From positions 1 to 64,000 of the forward strand of contig JANQRJ010000082.1 in assembly GCA_028284635.1 (NCBI GenBank): DNA of 64,000 bases, given 5' to 3'. Origin of the DNA: Pelagicoccus sp. (GTDB lineage Bacteria > Verrucomicrobiota > Verrucomicrobiia > Opitutales > Opitutaceae). The position numbers were made by a program, and so were the translations under genes. Positions within the stretch are counted from its first letter, which is position 1; each line of letters opens with the position of its first letter. This document shows, piece after piece, positions 50,534-59,656 of the stretch. Below the pieces are notes generated by a model. The model saw only the letters and a program-made list of their open reading frames with translations, searched no databases and was not told the origin of the DNA.

Positions 50534-50989
50534 CTACTCGCCTTCCTCGCTTTGCTGCTTGAGCACGCGTTGCAGGATGGAGCCCATGTCTTCGGTTGAA
50601 GAGAAGACGTTTTCGGCGACGAATATGGGGACTTCGTTTTGCAGGGAGAGCACGATGGAGTCGCTGGGGCGGGCGTCGAGTTCGATGATCTTGGTGTCGA
50701 CCTCGTTGCTCATTTCCAGGATGATGCGGGCGAAGAATGTGGTGTCCTGCACGTCGTTGATGACGACGCGGGTGATCTTGGCCTCGAGGCCGGCGAGCAT
50801 AGCAGACATCAGATCGTGAGTCAGGGGTCGCTCCTTCTTTACGCCGTTGAGGGCCATGGAGATGGCGTTTCCTACGCTGTGGTCGACGTAGATGACGAAG
50901 ACCTTGTCGTCGTTGCCGAGGAATACGGCGCAACCATTGTGGGTTGGCATCACGCCTTTTACGGTAACTTGAACTACGCTGGTCTTCAT
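50534..50989 (-). CDS. Bifunctional nuclease family protein (BFN/DUF151)
   Basis: A 151-residue soluble protein of the DUF151 family. RPLTHDLMSAMLAGLEAKITRVVINDVQ, TFFARIIL and the hallmark LDARPSDSIVL are all present, and VPIFVAENVF closes the domain. Plant BFN-like members have DNase/RNase activity; the bacterial role is not settled. An acidic Q/E-rich tail ends the protein. It is monocistronic on the minus strand. Confidence 0.92.
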   Translation of the reverse strand: MKTSVVQVTVKGVMPTHNGCAVFLGNDDKVFVIYVDHSVGNAISMALNGVKKERPLTHDLMSAMLAGLEAKITRVVINDVQDTTFFARIILEMSNEVDTKIIELDARPSDSIVLSLQNEVPIFVAENVFSSTEDMGSILQRVLKQQSEEGE

Positions 50990-51349
50990 TGGTGGGTTTC
51001 CTCTTCAGTGTCTGAGGCTTTGCGACGGACCCTCGAATTGCCTAAACAGGGATCGTCTCTTTAGATCAATCTTTTAAGGGAAAGATTCCTAATCTGGCAA
51101 AGTCAGAGTCAAATAGGTGGAAGGCCGAGGGCTGAAGGCCGCTAAATTCGCCTTCAGCCTGGACACCTTCAGCCTCTTTCAACGCTGACAGGCCCAAAAA
51201 TGTCTCAAGCATGGTCGTTTTCGAAAAAGCTCCACCTTGCGCCGGGAATCCGCTTGTCGGCGTTTTTCGGCGCCTGGCTCCTTCCTCGTTGATCTCCGCT
51301 GAAAACTGATCAATTGATGCGGTTTCAAGGAGACCATCCCGGAGAAATT
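50990..51349. other. Intergenic region, no gene recognised
   Basis: Holds a weakly periodic GGCTGAAGG/CCTTCAGCC hairpin at about 51130-51162, another dispersed-type repeat. A clear GGAG Shine-Dalgarno precedes the ion-channel gene at its right end. Confidence 0.5.
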
Positions 51350-52180
51350 ATGAGCGAAGAGGATCTAGTTCGGTTGCTGGCTTCAGGCAAGGCGGCGCCC
51401 TGGAGGGTGCGGCTCGCCCATTGGGTGGAATCGTCTGGAGTGCAGCGTTTTATCATCGCGGCCATTCTGGTCAACGGCGCGGTGCTGGGCCTTGAGACGA
51501 GTCCGGCTGCTATGGAGAACTTTGGTTCGCTGCTGGTGTTGATCGACAAGATCTGCCTGGCGATCTTCGTGGCTGAGCTGCTGATCAAGTTTGCAGTCTA
51601 TCGCGGTCTCTTCTGGCGAAATGGCTGGAACTGGTTCGACTTTCTCGTGGTCGCGGTTGCGCTTGCTCCTGGGGCTGGCCCTTGGTCTGTGCTGCGCTCG
51701 CTGCGGATCCTGCGAGTGCTGCGGCTGCTGACCGTCATGCCGCAGCTGCGCCGGGTGGTCGCGGCGTTCATTCATGCCATCCCTGGGCTCTCGGGAGTGA
51801 TCATCCTTATGGCGGTCTTTTTCTACACCATGGCGGTGCTGGCGACGAATCTCTTCGGCGAGGCGTTTCCGCAGTGGTTTGGCTCGCTGGGGGCCAGTCT
51901 GTTTTCGCTCTTCCAGATCATGACTTTGGAGAGCTGGTCGATGGGCATCGTCCGTCCGGTTATGGAAGTGTTTCCCTGGGCGTGGATTTTCTTCGTGCCC
52001 TTTATCGTGATCGCGACCTTCACCATTCTCAACCTGTTCATTGGCATCATTGTCTCGACCATGCAGGAGCTGGCTTCCACTCCGACCTTGAGCGTGCCTG
52101 ACAAGGACCTGAAGACGGCCTTGCTCCGCATGGAAAAGGATCTCGCCACGCTGCGGGCTCATCTGGAGAAGCGCGGCTAG
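51350..52180 (+). CDS. NaChBac-like voltage-gated ion channel
   Basis: A 276-residue six-transmembrane channel subunit that should tetramerise. The voltage sensor S4 is RSLRILRVLRLL (Arg116, 119, 122 and 125). The pore holds the selectivity filter TLESW (192-196), the same as in the bacterial sodium channel NaChBac. A C-terminal helical tail (about 240-276) fits the usual four-helix-bundle coiled coil. GGAG lies 5 bp before ATG 51350, which settles the start. The metallophosphoesterase gene begins 1 bp after its stop codon. Confidence 0.95.
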   Translation: MSEEDLVRLLASGKAAPWRVRLAHWVESSGVQRFIIAAILVNGAVLGLETSPAAMENFGSLLVLIDKICLAIFVAELLIKFAVYRGLFWRNGWNWFDFLVVAVALAPGAGPWSVLRSLRILRVLRLLTVMPQLRRVVAAFIHAIPGLSGVIILMAVFFYTMAVLATNLFGEAFPQWFGSLGASLFSLFQIMTLESWSMGIVRPVMEVFPWAWIFFVPFIVIATFTILNLFIGIIVSTMQELASTPTLSVPDKDLKTALLRMEKDLATLRAHLEKRG

Positions 52181-52181
52181 G

Positions 52182-53246
52182 ATGATTCTCGTCTTCGTCG
52201 CGATTTTCGGGCTGATCAACTTCTACCTGCTTCGGTTCACGGTTGCCGCGTATCCGGATTTTGGATGGGCTGCGACTGCTGTATTCGCTGCGCTGTTTCT
52301 ATCGCTGTTCGCGGCCATCTTTCTGGAGCGAAAGCGGGTGTACGGCGCTTCCGCGATCCTCTCCTGGATCGGCTACAGTTGGTTGGGAATTTCGGGCATG
52401 GCCTTGCTGTATGCAGCCGTCTTCGATCTGCTGCAGTTGTTCCTTCCCGAGCTTGGCGACCGGTTGGCGTTTCACTGCGTGGCGGGGCTGACACTTGCCT
52501 CGACGCTCTACGGATTTCTCTCCGCGAGTCGCGTGTCGGTCAAGCGGGTCGAAATCTCGTCTCCGAAAATAGAAGCTGCAGCTCGCCCTATCACGCTGGT
52601 CCAGATCAGCGATCTGCATTTGGGCGACAGCAGCATTCTGGGCAGAACGCGTCGAGTGGTCGAGACAGTGCGGCGTCTAGAGCCGGACATCGTCGTGTCG
52701 ACGGGCGATCTCTTCGATGGCTTTCTGTCTTTGATGGGACCCTATGTCGAGGAGCTCAAGCGCCTCGAAGCTCCACAGGGCAAGTTCGCCATCAGCGGCA
52801 ATCATGAAGTCTACGCGGGACTGGAAGAAGCGATGGATCTTACTAAGGCCGCAGGGTTTCGCGTCCTGCGACAGGAAAGTCTGAATACGGTTGGAAACTT
52901 GACTTTCGTCGGTCTCGAAGATCCGGCCTCGCCAAAGGCGGCGGATGAAAGCGCGTTGCTGTCGGCTGTAGATGGTCTCCGCTTCGCGATCCTGCTCAAA
53001 CACCGCCCGGAGATCGCTCCGGAGAGTATCGGGAGATTCGATCTGCAGTTGTCCGGGCATACGCATGGCGGCCAGATTTTCCCCTTCCATCTCTTGACCA
53101 AGCTCGTCTACAAGGCGCGACCTGGTCTGACCGAGCTGACGCCGGGTCGCTACCTCTATCTGAGTCGAGGGACGGGAGCCTGGGGGCCGCAAATGAGATT
53201 TCTTGCTCCGCCTGAGATCACGCTTATTACGCTGAGAGCGTGTTGA
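52182..53246 (+). CDS. Membrane-anchored metallophosphoesterase (YkuE/YaeI-like)
   Basis: A 354-residue protein with about four N-terminal transmembrane segments (about 1-115) and a calcineurin-like phosphoesterase domain. The metal motifs are complete: QISDLHLGD, STGDLFDG, GNHEVY and SGHTHGGQ. Relatives such as YaeI act on UDP-sugar lipids or other pyrophosphates. The start follows the ion-channel stop by 1 bp, so the two are translated from one transcript. The substrate is unknown. Confidence 0.93.
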   Translation: MILVFVAIFGLINFYLLRFTVAAYPDFGWAATAVFAALFLSLFAAIFLERKRVYGASAILSWIGYSWLGISGMALLYAAVFDLLQLFLPELGDRLAFHCVAGLTLASTLYGFLSASRVSVKRVEISSPKIEAAARPITLVQISDLHLGDSSILGRTRRVVETVRRLEPDIVVSTGDLFDGFLSLMGPYVEELKRLEAPQGKFAISGNHEVYAGLEEAMDLTKAAGFRVLRQESLNTVGNLTFVGLEDPASPKAADESALLSAVDGLRFAILLKHRPEIAPESIGRFDLQLSGHTHGGQIFPFHLLTKLVYKARPGLTELTPGRYLYLSRGTGAWGPQMRFLAPPEITLITLRAC

Positions 53247-53272
53247 AAAAGTAGATCGTGCCCGGCGATTTT

Positions 53273-53337
53273 GTAGCCGCGTTCGTGAGAACGCGGAACC
53301 AGTCCAGGGAGACCCGCGTTCTCACGAACGCGGCTAC
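53273..53337. repeat. Inverted repeat, GTAGCCGCGTTCGTGAGAACGCG family
   Basis: GTAGCCGCGTTCGTGAGAACGCG (53273-53295) is mirrored exactly at 53315-53337 around a 19-bp loop. It lies between the metallophosphoesterase and beta-helix genes. Confidence 0.9.
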
Positions 53338-53425
53338 ACTGGGAAACCTGCTTGTTTAACCCCCTCTGAGAGCTGCCGCTGAATAGCTCGACTGTCTTGG
53401 TCAATGAGGGTTTAAAGGTCGTTCT

Positions 53426-56400
53426 ATGATGAAGACGGACTCCCCTCATTCTTTTAGAAGATGGATAGCTGCTGTAGTTGTCTTAGTTTGTGCCACGGCT
53501 AGCAGCTACGGCTGGCGCAGCAGTCTTTATCCGGTCGATTGGGAACCTGGATTCGGGGACTCGGAGGGGCGTTTCCTGCACGATTTTTCCTATGCCGGCT
53601 ACAAGAGTGGCTTGGAGCCTATTCCCGATGTGGCCGGACCTGTCTTCAATGTGATCGAAGCTCCTTACAATGCCGACAATACCGGCGAGAGGAACGCCAC
53701 CGCTGCCATTCAAGCGGCCATCGATGCGGCAAAGAATACGGGTGGCGGCGTGGTCTACCTGCCTGCGGGGATCTATAAAGTGCGGCGTCCTTCTTTGCAG
53801 GAAGACGCCAGGTATGTATTTCTGATTGATGGCCCTAATGTCGTTATTCGCGGAGAAGGCTCAGCTACGAGAGTTCTCAACACGGGCGAAGAAATGCGTC
53901 GGGTCGCCATTTTCAGTTTCAACAGCGGATCTGCAGGAAACTGGTACCCGGAGGTGGAGGAAGACAGGATCGACGTAGTCCGGGACGAGCTTTCTCCCAC
54001 GAAACGACTGAAACTCGCTTCAATAGGAAACTACAAAGAAGGCGACTATATCGTTATCCGTACCGACAATACCGATGCGTTTCGAGCGGATCACAAAACG
54101 GATGTGCCGGGAAAATGGAAGCGCGCGAATGGCCTGGCCCTGATGCGCAGAATCGTGGAGATCGATGTCGAGACCCTTACGATCGGTATCGACGCGCCGA
54201 CGCGCTACCCGATGAAGGTGCGCGACGGATTTAGAATCTACCGAGTCGATCCCAAGGCGCGAGACAGTGGCATCGAGGATTTGGCTATCGGAATGGAGCA
54301 GTTTTCCGGGTCGTTTTACGACAACGATTTCAGGGACCCAAGCAAGATAGCCTACAAACTGCACGGGTGCAGCATGATTTCTTTTTCCGGCGCGGTCGAT
54401 TGCTGGGCGCGTAGAATACACAGCTTCAGGCCCGAATCGAACCAAGACGACTACCACATCCTCTCTCATGGGATCGTGGTCAGGGGTTCTCGCCACGTCA
54501 CGATAGAGGAATGCGATATAAGGAACCCTCAATACGAAGGAAATGGCGGAAACGGATATCTATATTCCATATCGTCTCAGGACTGCTTGTATCGAGACAA
54601 CAAGGCGGACCACGGTCGGCACAACTACTCCTTCTTGAGGATGAGAGCGAGTGGCAATGTCCTTTTGCGCAACCTATCGAGGAATCCCAGGTATACGACG
54701 GATTTTCATATGTACCTCTCCCACTCCAACTTGATTGACGGCATGATATTGGAGGGCGACACGCTCGAGGCCGCCTACCGAGGCTTCCTCAGCACGGGAG
54801 CTGCTCATACGGCCTCGCAAAACGTTTTTTGGAATACGCGTTGCGACGACGGCATTGGGTCCAGTACGGTCGCGGTGAAGTCGATGCAATGGGGCCACGG
54901 ATACGTCATCGGCACCAGCGGGGCCGAATCGGACATCGCTACGGAGAGGGACGTGTCGACTCGCCCGCATGATTGGAGGGAGGGAGTCGGCGAGGGGGCG
55001 ACGCTAGTTCCCGCTTCCTTGTATGAAGAGCAGCTAGCCATGCGCATCGCTCGAGAAGGCAGGCAGCCTCCCGTTGCGGACCCCGAGGAAAAGGCGCCAC
55101 CCGTTTCCGACAGCGCGTGGCGGAGCAGTCTCTTTCCTACCGGTTGGGAGCCCGGCTTTAGCGACTCTGCGGGACGCTTTTTGCACGACTTCTCCTATGC
55201 GGGCTATCGAAGCGGGCTCGAACCTATACCCGATGTTGCGGGCCCTGTTTTCGATGTGACAGAGCCGCCTTACGGCGCTGACAGTACCGGAACTGTCGAG
55301 GCGACTGCTGCGATTCAATCCGCTATCGACGCTGCGGAAGAAGCCGGTGGGGGCGTGGTCTATCTACCGAAGGGAATATACAAAGTTCGTCGCCCGTCGA
55401 TGGAGCGCAATCACGTGCTGCGAGTCGATGCCCCCAATGTCGTTATTCGTGGAGATGGATCGACGACGAGGATTCTAAATATTGGCGAGCAGATGCGCGA
55501 GACGGCGGTTTTCGAGTTTACCAGCGGTTCCGAAGGTAGTTGGTATCCGGATACGGAAGTCGACAAGATCGACGTCGTTAGAGACGAACCTCTACCCACG
55601 AAGCAAATCAAGCTCGCCTCGCTCGGCAGCTATCGAGAGGGAGACATGATTATCATTCGGACTGACAATACCGAGGACTTCAAAGCGGATCACAAATCCA
55701 ACCATCCCGAGAAGTGGAAGAATGCCCACGGACTTACTCTGATGCGCGCGATCGTTGGTATCGATCGGGAAAGCAGTACGATCACCATAGATGCTCCCAC
55801 GCGTTATCCGATGAAGACGCGAGACGGATTTCGCATCTATCGAGTCGATCCCGTCACTCGCGAGAGTGGCATAGAGAATCTGGCGATCGGCATGAAACAG
55901 CTTGTCGGCGCGTTTCCGGACGGAGCCTTCGACGATCCTAGCGAGCTGGCCTACCAAATGCATCGCGCCAGTATGCTCTCGTTTGATGGGGTGGTAGATT
56001 GCTGGGCTCGCAATATAAGCAGCTTTAGGCCTGAGACGAATGTCGAAGACTTTCACATCCTCTCGCATGGCATCTGGGTGAGAGAGTCGCGTCATGTGAC
56101 GATAGCCAATTGCGATATCAGGAAGCCTCAGTACGAAGGCGGTGGCGACAACGGCTACCCGTTCGCCATCTCTTCCCAGGACAGCCTGTATCAAGACAAC
56201 CTTGCCGACAACGGTCGCCACAACTATTCGTTCGCCGGCATGGGAGCGAGCGGCAACGTGTTGCTGGGCAACGAGTCAAGGGATCCCAGATACGCCAGCG
56301 ATTTCCACAAGTACCTGTCTCACGCCAATCTCATAGATAGCATGACGCTGCGCGACGACAGCTGGATGGCTGCGAATCGCGGATTCTGGGACGGGGGCGC

Positions 56401-56665
56401 TTCTCACACCTCGTCGCAGAACGTTTTCTGGAACGTGATGTGCGACGACGCCTACCACAGAGGCACAGTGTGCGTTACTTCGAAGCAATGGGGTAGCGGA
56501 TATGTGATCGGAACCAGCGGAGCAGAATCAGGTGTCTCTACGGAAGAAGACGTCAGTTCGGAACCAGACGATTGGGAGGAGGGAGAAGGTATGGGCGCGA
56601 CTCTCGAACCCGTTTCTCTGTATGAAGACCAACTCGCGAAACGCATGGCTCGCGAAGCCTTATAA
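53426..56665 (+). CDS. Secreted protein with two tandem pectate-lyase-like beta-helix units
   Basis: A 1079-residue exported protein (signal peptide about 1-29). Residues 30-550 and 565-1079 are two copies of one unit, each starting WRSSL(Y/F)P, with FLHDFSYAGY, EPIPDVAGPVF, GGGVVYLP.GIYKVRRPS, SGIE(D/N)LAIGM and RHVTI..CDIR in the same order. They look about 65-75% identical by eye. Each unit fits the pectate-lyase-3/right-handed beta-helix fold, joined by a PEEKAPPVSD linker. Catalytic residues cannot be assigned with confidence. It may be a polysaccharide lyase or a carbohydrate-binding surface protein. Confidence 0.85.
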   Translation: MMKTDSPHSFRRWIAAVVVLVCATASSYGWRSSLYPVDWEPGFGDSEGRFLHDFSYAGYKSGLEPIPDVAGPVFNVIEAPYNADNTGERNATAAIQAAIDAAKNTGGGVVYLPAGIYKVRRPSLQEDARYVFLIDGPNVVIRGEGSATRVLNTGEEMRRVAIFSFNSGSAGNWYPEVEEDRIDVVRDELSPTKRLKLASIGNYKEGDYIVIRTDNTDAFRADHKTDVPGKWKRANGLALMRRIVEIDVETLTIGIDAPTRYPMKVRDGFRIYRVDPKARDSGIEDLAIGMEQFSGSFYDNDFRDPSKIAYKLHGCSMISFSGAVDCWARRIHSFRPESNQDDYHILSHGIVVRGSRHVTIEECDIRNPQYEGNGGNGYLYSISSQDCLYRDNKADHGRHNYSFLRMRASGNVLLRNLSRNPRYTTDFHMYLSHSNLIDGMILEGDTLEAAYRGFLSTGAAHTASQNVFWNTRCDDGIGSSTVAVKSMQWGHGYVIGTSGAESDIATERDVSTRPHDWREGVGEGATLVPASLYEEQLAMRIAREGRQPPVADPEEKAPPVSDSAWRSSLFPTGWEPGFSDSAGRFLHDFSYAGYRSGLEPIPDVAGPVFDVTEPPYGADSTGTVEATAAIQSAIDAAEEAGGGVVYLPKGIYKVRRPSMERNHVLRVDAPNVVIRGDGSTTRILNIGEQMRETAVFEFTSGSEGSWYPDTEVDKIDVVRDEPLPTKQIKLASLGSYREGDMIIIRTDNTEDFKADHKSNHPEKWKNAHGLTLMRAIVGIDRESSTITIDAPTRYPMKTRDGFRIYRVDPVTRESGIENLAIGMKQLVGAFPDGAFDDPSELAYQMHRASMLSFDGVVDCWARNISSFRPETNVEDFHILSHGIWVRESRHVTIANCDIRKPQYEGGGDNGYPFAISSQDSLYQDNLADNGRHNYSFAGMGASGNVLLGNESRDPRYASDFHKYLSHANLIDSMTLRDDSWMAANRGFWDGGASHTSSQNVFWNVMCDDAYHRGTVCVTSKQWGSGYVIGTSGAESGVSTEEDVSSEPDDWEEGEGMGATLEPVSLYEDQLAKRMAREAL

Positions 56666-56690
56666 TACCGATTTAGGCCGCGTGGCCCAT

Positions 56691-57049
56691 TAGCCGAACT
56701 CGAAAGAGTTTGGTTCTGTATTCGGCTTCCCATAAGCCAAAGCAACAACTCGTAGCGCGGAGCTTCAGCCCGCGTCCACGAAGAATGGATCCTGCATTGC
56801 CCTTCGACAAGCTCAGGGTCTCTGACGGACGCGGGCTGAAGCTCCGCGCTACGAGTTCGGCAAGGCGAAAGAACGATGCTCTGCGGTACGTCGCGAGCGA
56901 CGACCCTACAAAGCCTTGCGGTGTAGGGCCTTCGCTTGCGAAGCGCCGCATCTATTGGCGTCCATTCGCGGTTTCAAATTTCTCGCCTGTCGTAACCTAG
57001 CTCAAAGTGACGTTTCTGTTTTTACCCAAACTCTTTCGAGTTCGGCTAC
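56691..57049. repeat. Compound nested repeat block between the beta-helix and ppx genes
   Basis: The outermost arms are TAGCCGAACTCGAAAGAGTTTGGT (56691-56714) and its inverse at 57024-57049. Inside are a perfect 27-bp palindrome pair, CGTAGCGCGGAGCTTCAGCCCGCGTCC (56751-56777 with 56827-56853), which encloses a CCTTCGACAAGCTCAGGG unit, then a GCGGTACGTCGC..GCGCCGC palindrome (56883-56949), and a half-unit of TTGGCGTCCATTCGCGGTTTC (about 56954-56974). At least five families meet here and no gene is present between 56666 and 57074. Confidence 0.88.
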
Positions 57050-57074
57050 TTGTTGCAGCGAGAGTGGCCTTGCC

Positions 57075-58004
57075 CTACAGTTTCCCGTGCGATAGCAGAA
57101 TCCTGGCGAGGCCGTAGCGGAGGTTGTATTTGGAAAAGTAGAGTCGATTGCAGCCAAGGTACTCCAAGGTGGTTTGCAGGGTGGTCATGGCAGTGGGAAA
57201 TATGTCGGCTCGGGATTCCGGGATCGCGAAGACGCGTTTTCGTGTCTCGTAGTCAGCCCGGCAGATTTGCGTTCCGAGCTTGGCGAATTCTTCGATACTC
57301 CAGCCTTGTTGACACGAACTCGGATCGAGGTGTTCGGAGATGATATTCGCGGCCCCGCCGGTGAGTACTGCTTGAGAGGATGGGCTGGAGCCTTGGGCGA
57401 AAGGGGAACGCTGCCAGATGCCGAGGACGTGTTTTTCGATGCCAGCCTGGTCTTTGGGCGAGAGGGGCTGGTGGCGGTTTGCCACGATGAGCGAGGCCAG
57501 GCGTACCGAGCCCAGAGGAAGACTGATAGCCTCTTGCATCCGGTGCCCCACAAAATGGATACACTCCAGACTGCCTCCTCCAAGATCCAGCAAGGTGTAG
57601 GTATCAAGCTCGGTGAGGGCCGGGTCGCACTGCATGCCCTCGCCGATGAGATTGGCTTCCTCGTCTCCGGACAAGATGCGTAGCTCGCGACCGCAGGCTT
57701 GTTCGACCGCATTTACAAAGTCCTGCTTGTTCGAGGCCTCGCGCACCGCGCTGGTGGCCACGATGCAGAGAGCATCGCAGCGCTCGGCTTTCGCTGCGAG
57801 ACGCTGGATCGCCTCTGCTCCGGCCTGAATTGCGGCCGGATGGATGACGGGCGGGTCGCTTGTCATGCCTTCGCCGATACGGGTTTCCTCCACGATGTAT
57901 TCGATATTCTTGACGGGCGAGGTCTCGCCTCTGCCAGCGATAAGCAACTTGATGGAATTGCTGCCGACGTCGATGACGCCGACGGTTTCGAGACTAGAGT
58001 TCAT
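57075..58004 (-). CDS. Ppx/GppA-family exopolyphosphatase
   Basis: A 309-residue ASKHA-fold phosphatase. The phosphate-1 motif GVIDVGSNSIKLLIAG and the phosphate-2 motif LLDLGGGSLECIH are present, with ATSAVREASNKQDFVN between. Family members hydrolyse polyphosphate or pppGpp. It has the short two-domain form (about 300 residues), so GppA-like or Ppx-short. The last gene of a minus-strand operon, its start overlaps the rsmI stop by 11 bp. Confidence 0.93.
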   Translation of the reverse strand: MNSSLETVGVIDVGSNSIKLLIAGRGETSPVKNIEYIVEETRIGEGMTSDPPVIHPAAIQAGAEAIQRLAAKAERCDALCIVATSAVREASNKQDFVNAVEQACGRELRILSGDEEANLIGEGMQCDPALTELDTYTLLDLGGGSLECIHFVGHRMQEAISLPLGSVRLASLIVANRHQPLSPKDQAGIEKHVLGIWQRSPFAQGSSPSSQAVLTGGAANIISEHLDPSSCQQGWSIEEFAKLGTQICRADYETRKRVFAIPESRADIFPTAMTTLQTTLEYLGCNRLYFSKYNLRYGLARILLSHGKL

Positions 58005-58710
58005 AGCCTTCGGGCGCGATTAGGACGACGAATTCGCCTTTTTTGCTGGCAGTCTTGAGGCGTTCGCGAACCTCGTTGATAGGTCCGGTGACGATCGTCT
58101 CGAACTTCTTGGTGAGCTCGCGGCCGAGGCAAACGACGCGTTCAGTTCCTAAAGCGCCTTCGAGTTCCGTCATCATTTTCTCGATACGGTGACAGGATTC
58201 GTAGAGGGCGATGGTGTGCTTGAAATTTCGATACTCCTGGAAAAAGCGGATGCGTGCGGCTGACTTGGGGGCTAGGAACCCGGCGAAGAAGAAGGCGTCG
58301 GTCGGCAGGCCGCTTACGCTGAGCAGGGAAGTGAGGGCGCAGGCTCCGGGAAGCGGCACTATGGGAAGCTTGAGTCGCTGGCATTCGCGGGCGGCTCGGA
58401 AACCGGGATCGGATATTCCGGGCGTACCGGCATCGGAGACAAGGGCGATGGACTGGCCGGCCTGCAGTCTGGAGGCGATTTCCTCGGCGGCCTTGATCTC
58501 ATTGTGGTCGTGATAGGCGAAAAGCGGGCGACGAATGCCGAGTCGCGTCAACATGGCGCCAGTGGTGCGAGTATCCTCGCATGCGATCGCGTCGACCTGA
58601 GAGAGGATCGCCTTTGCCCGTTCGGTAAGATCGGCGAGGTTGCCGATTGGAGTGGCTACGACGTAGAGGTGGCCAGGCTCCGGGGTGAGGGAAGCGTTTT
58701 CGCCCGGCAT
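57994..58710 (-). CDS. rsmI: 16S rRNA (cytidine-2'-O)-methyltransferase RsmI
   Basis: A 238-residue tetrapyrrole-methylase-fold enzyme that methylates C1402 of 16S rRNA using SAM. GHLYVVATPIGNLADLTERA near the N terminus, ACEDTRTTGAML and SDAGTPGISDPG are diagnostic. It is a little shorter than E. coli RsmI, lacking part of the C-terminal tail. It lies 37 bp after the small lipoprotein gene, in one operon with it, the coiled-coil gene and ppx. Confidence 0.96.
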   Translation of the reverse strand: MPGENASLTPEPGHLYVVATPIGNLADLTERAKAILSQVDAIACEDTRTTGAMLTRLGIRRPLFAYHDHNEIKAAEEIASRLQAGQSIALVSDAGTPGISDPGFRAARECQRLKLPIVPLPGACALTSLLSVSGLPTDAFFFAGFLAPKSAARIRFFQEYRNFKHTIALYESCHRIEKMMTELEGALGTERVVCLGRELTKKFETIVTGPINEVRERLKTASKKGEFVVLIAPEGYEL

Positions 58711-58747
58711 ATCGCGGGGGCTTGCTGGGCGCGGACCGCGGCGGAGG

Positions 58748-58894
58748 TTAGTTGTTGCCGAGTCCTGGTACGCCGCCTTCCCAGTCCTTTGGTCGACTCC
58801 AGGGGATGGTGGATTCGTCTGGATCGGCGCAGCCCGTCAGGAAGAGGGTCGAGAAGCTTGCGATTGCGAGTGCTAGGGCGATGAATTTCTTCAT
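58748..58894 (-). CDS. Small lipoprotein, unknown function
   Basis: A 48-residue protein. The signal peptide MKKFIALALAIASFSTLF ends in the lipobox LTGC (Cys22), leaving a mature tail of only 27 residues rich in Pro, Trp and Gly (PWSRPKDWEGGVPGLGNN). Such short lipoproteins with a WSRPxDWEG-type tail look conserved in this class from memory, though I cannot check. It lies 9 bp after the coiled-coil gene and 37 bp before rsmI. It is below the size most gene finders report. Confidence 0.8.
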   Translation of the reverse strand: MKKFIALALAIASFSTLFLTGCADPDESTIPWSRPKDWEGGVPGLGNN

Positions 58895-58903
58895 GGGTGA
58901 AGG

Positions 58904-59656
58904 TCAGTTAAGGCTGGCAACGGAGTCTCCGCTTTGCGGAGTCTTGGTAAGGGACTCTGGCAAAACTCGGGCGATGCTCAAGTTTTCCTTAACTTCGGTG
59001 ACTTGAATTTTGGCGATGGGCGTGTCGGCGTGACGGATGAAGAGCTCGTTTTGCAGCCGGACTCCGTCCGCGTAGCCGATGTCGAGGACCACGAATGAGG
59101 CGCCTTTGCCCACCGTGAGGACGTTGCCAGTGAGCGAAGGGTTGGTTGGGAGAGGCGCGGCGAGGGCAGGGTTGAAGGGCGTTGCCGCCGGGCGGGTTTG
59201 CTGAAGTTCTAGGATCTCCCGTTCCAGGCTCTCTATGGTTTGCTCCAGGCTGGCGACCTGATCTCGCGAAATACTGCGGGCCTGCAGCTCGCTGAGTTCC
59301 TGGCTGATACGGCTGTTTTCCCGCTGCAGCCTTTGCTCGGCGATGGTTTGGGCTTCTCTCTCGTTGAAGAGTCGCTGATTTTCCCGCCGCAGCTGTTGGG
59401 CTTGGCTTTGGGCGAGCAGGCTTTCGCTCGTCTGCTTCTCTAGGTTCTGCCGGGTTTCGGCGAGTTCCTCGCGCAGCTTTTCGAGTTCGTTGTGAAGCTT
59501 GGCGGCCTTGGTTCGCTGCTGGCGGTTGTCTGCCTGGAGTCGCTTGACCTGATCGCTTGAAGCCTCTTCTCCGCCAGTCGATGAGAAGTAGAAGACGCCC
59601 GCCGCGATGGCGCCGAGAAAGGAGATGATCTGCAGGATGCGATTGGTCGTCTTCAT
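58904..59656 (-). CDS. Membrane-anchored coiled-coil protein
   Basis: A 250-residue protein. One transmembrane anchor (about 7-25) is followed by a long coiled coil (about 35-160) rich in Gln, Glu, Arg and Leu. A C-terminal domain of about 60 residues contains ASFVVLDIGYADGVRLQNELFI, a beta-barrel-like pattern found in envelope proteins that resembles MreC or flagellar-assembly C-terminal domains. ATG 59656 is chosen; the frame upstream (to 59767) is repeat sequence. Function is unknown, but a cell-envelope scaffold is the reasonable guess. First gene of the rsmI/ppx operon. Confidence 0.7.
   Translation of the reverse strand: MKTTNRILQIISFLGAIAAGVFYFSSTGGEEASSDQVKRLQADNRQQRTKAAKLHNELEKLREELAETRQNLEKQTSESLLAQSQAQQLRRENQRLFNEREAQTIAEQRLQRENSRISQELSELQARSISRDQVASLEQTIESLEREILELQQTRPAATPFNPALAAPLPTNPSLTGNVLTVGKGASFVVLDIGYADGVRLQNELFIRHADTPIAKIQVTEVKENLSIARVLPESLTKTPQSGDSVASLN

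Noticed and set aside
27082..57049. Considered calling the carbohydrate island a mobile genomic island
   Set aside because: No integrase, attachment-site duplication or tRNA flank was seen, and base composition by eye does not change at its ends. The Xer-type gene at 23420 looks like the chromosomal housekeeping type.
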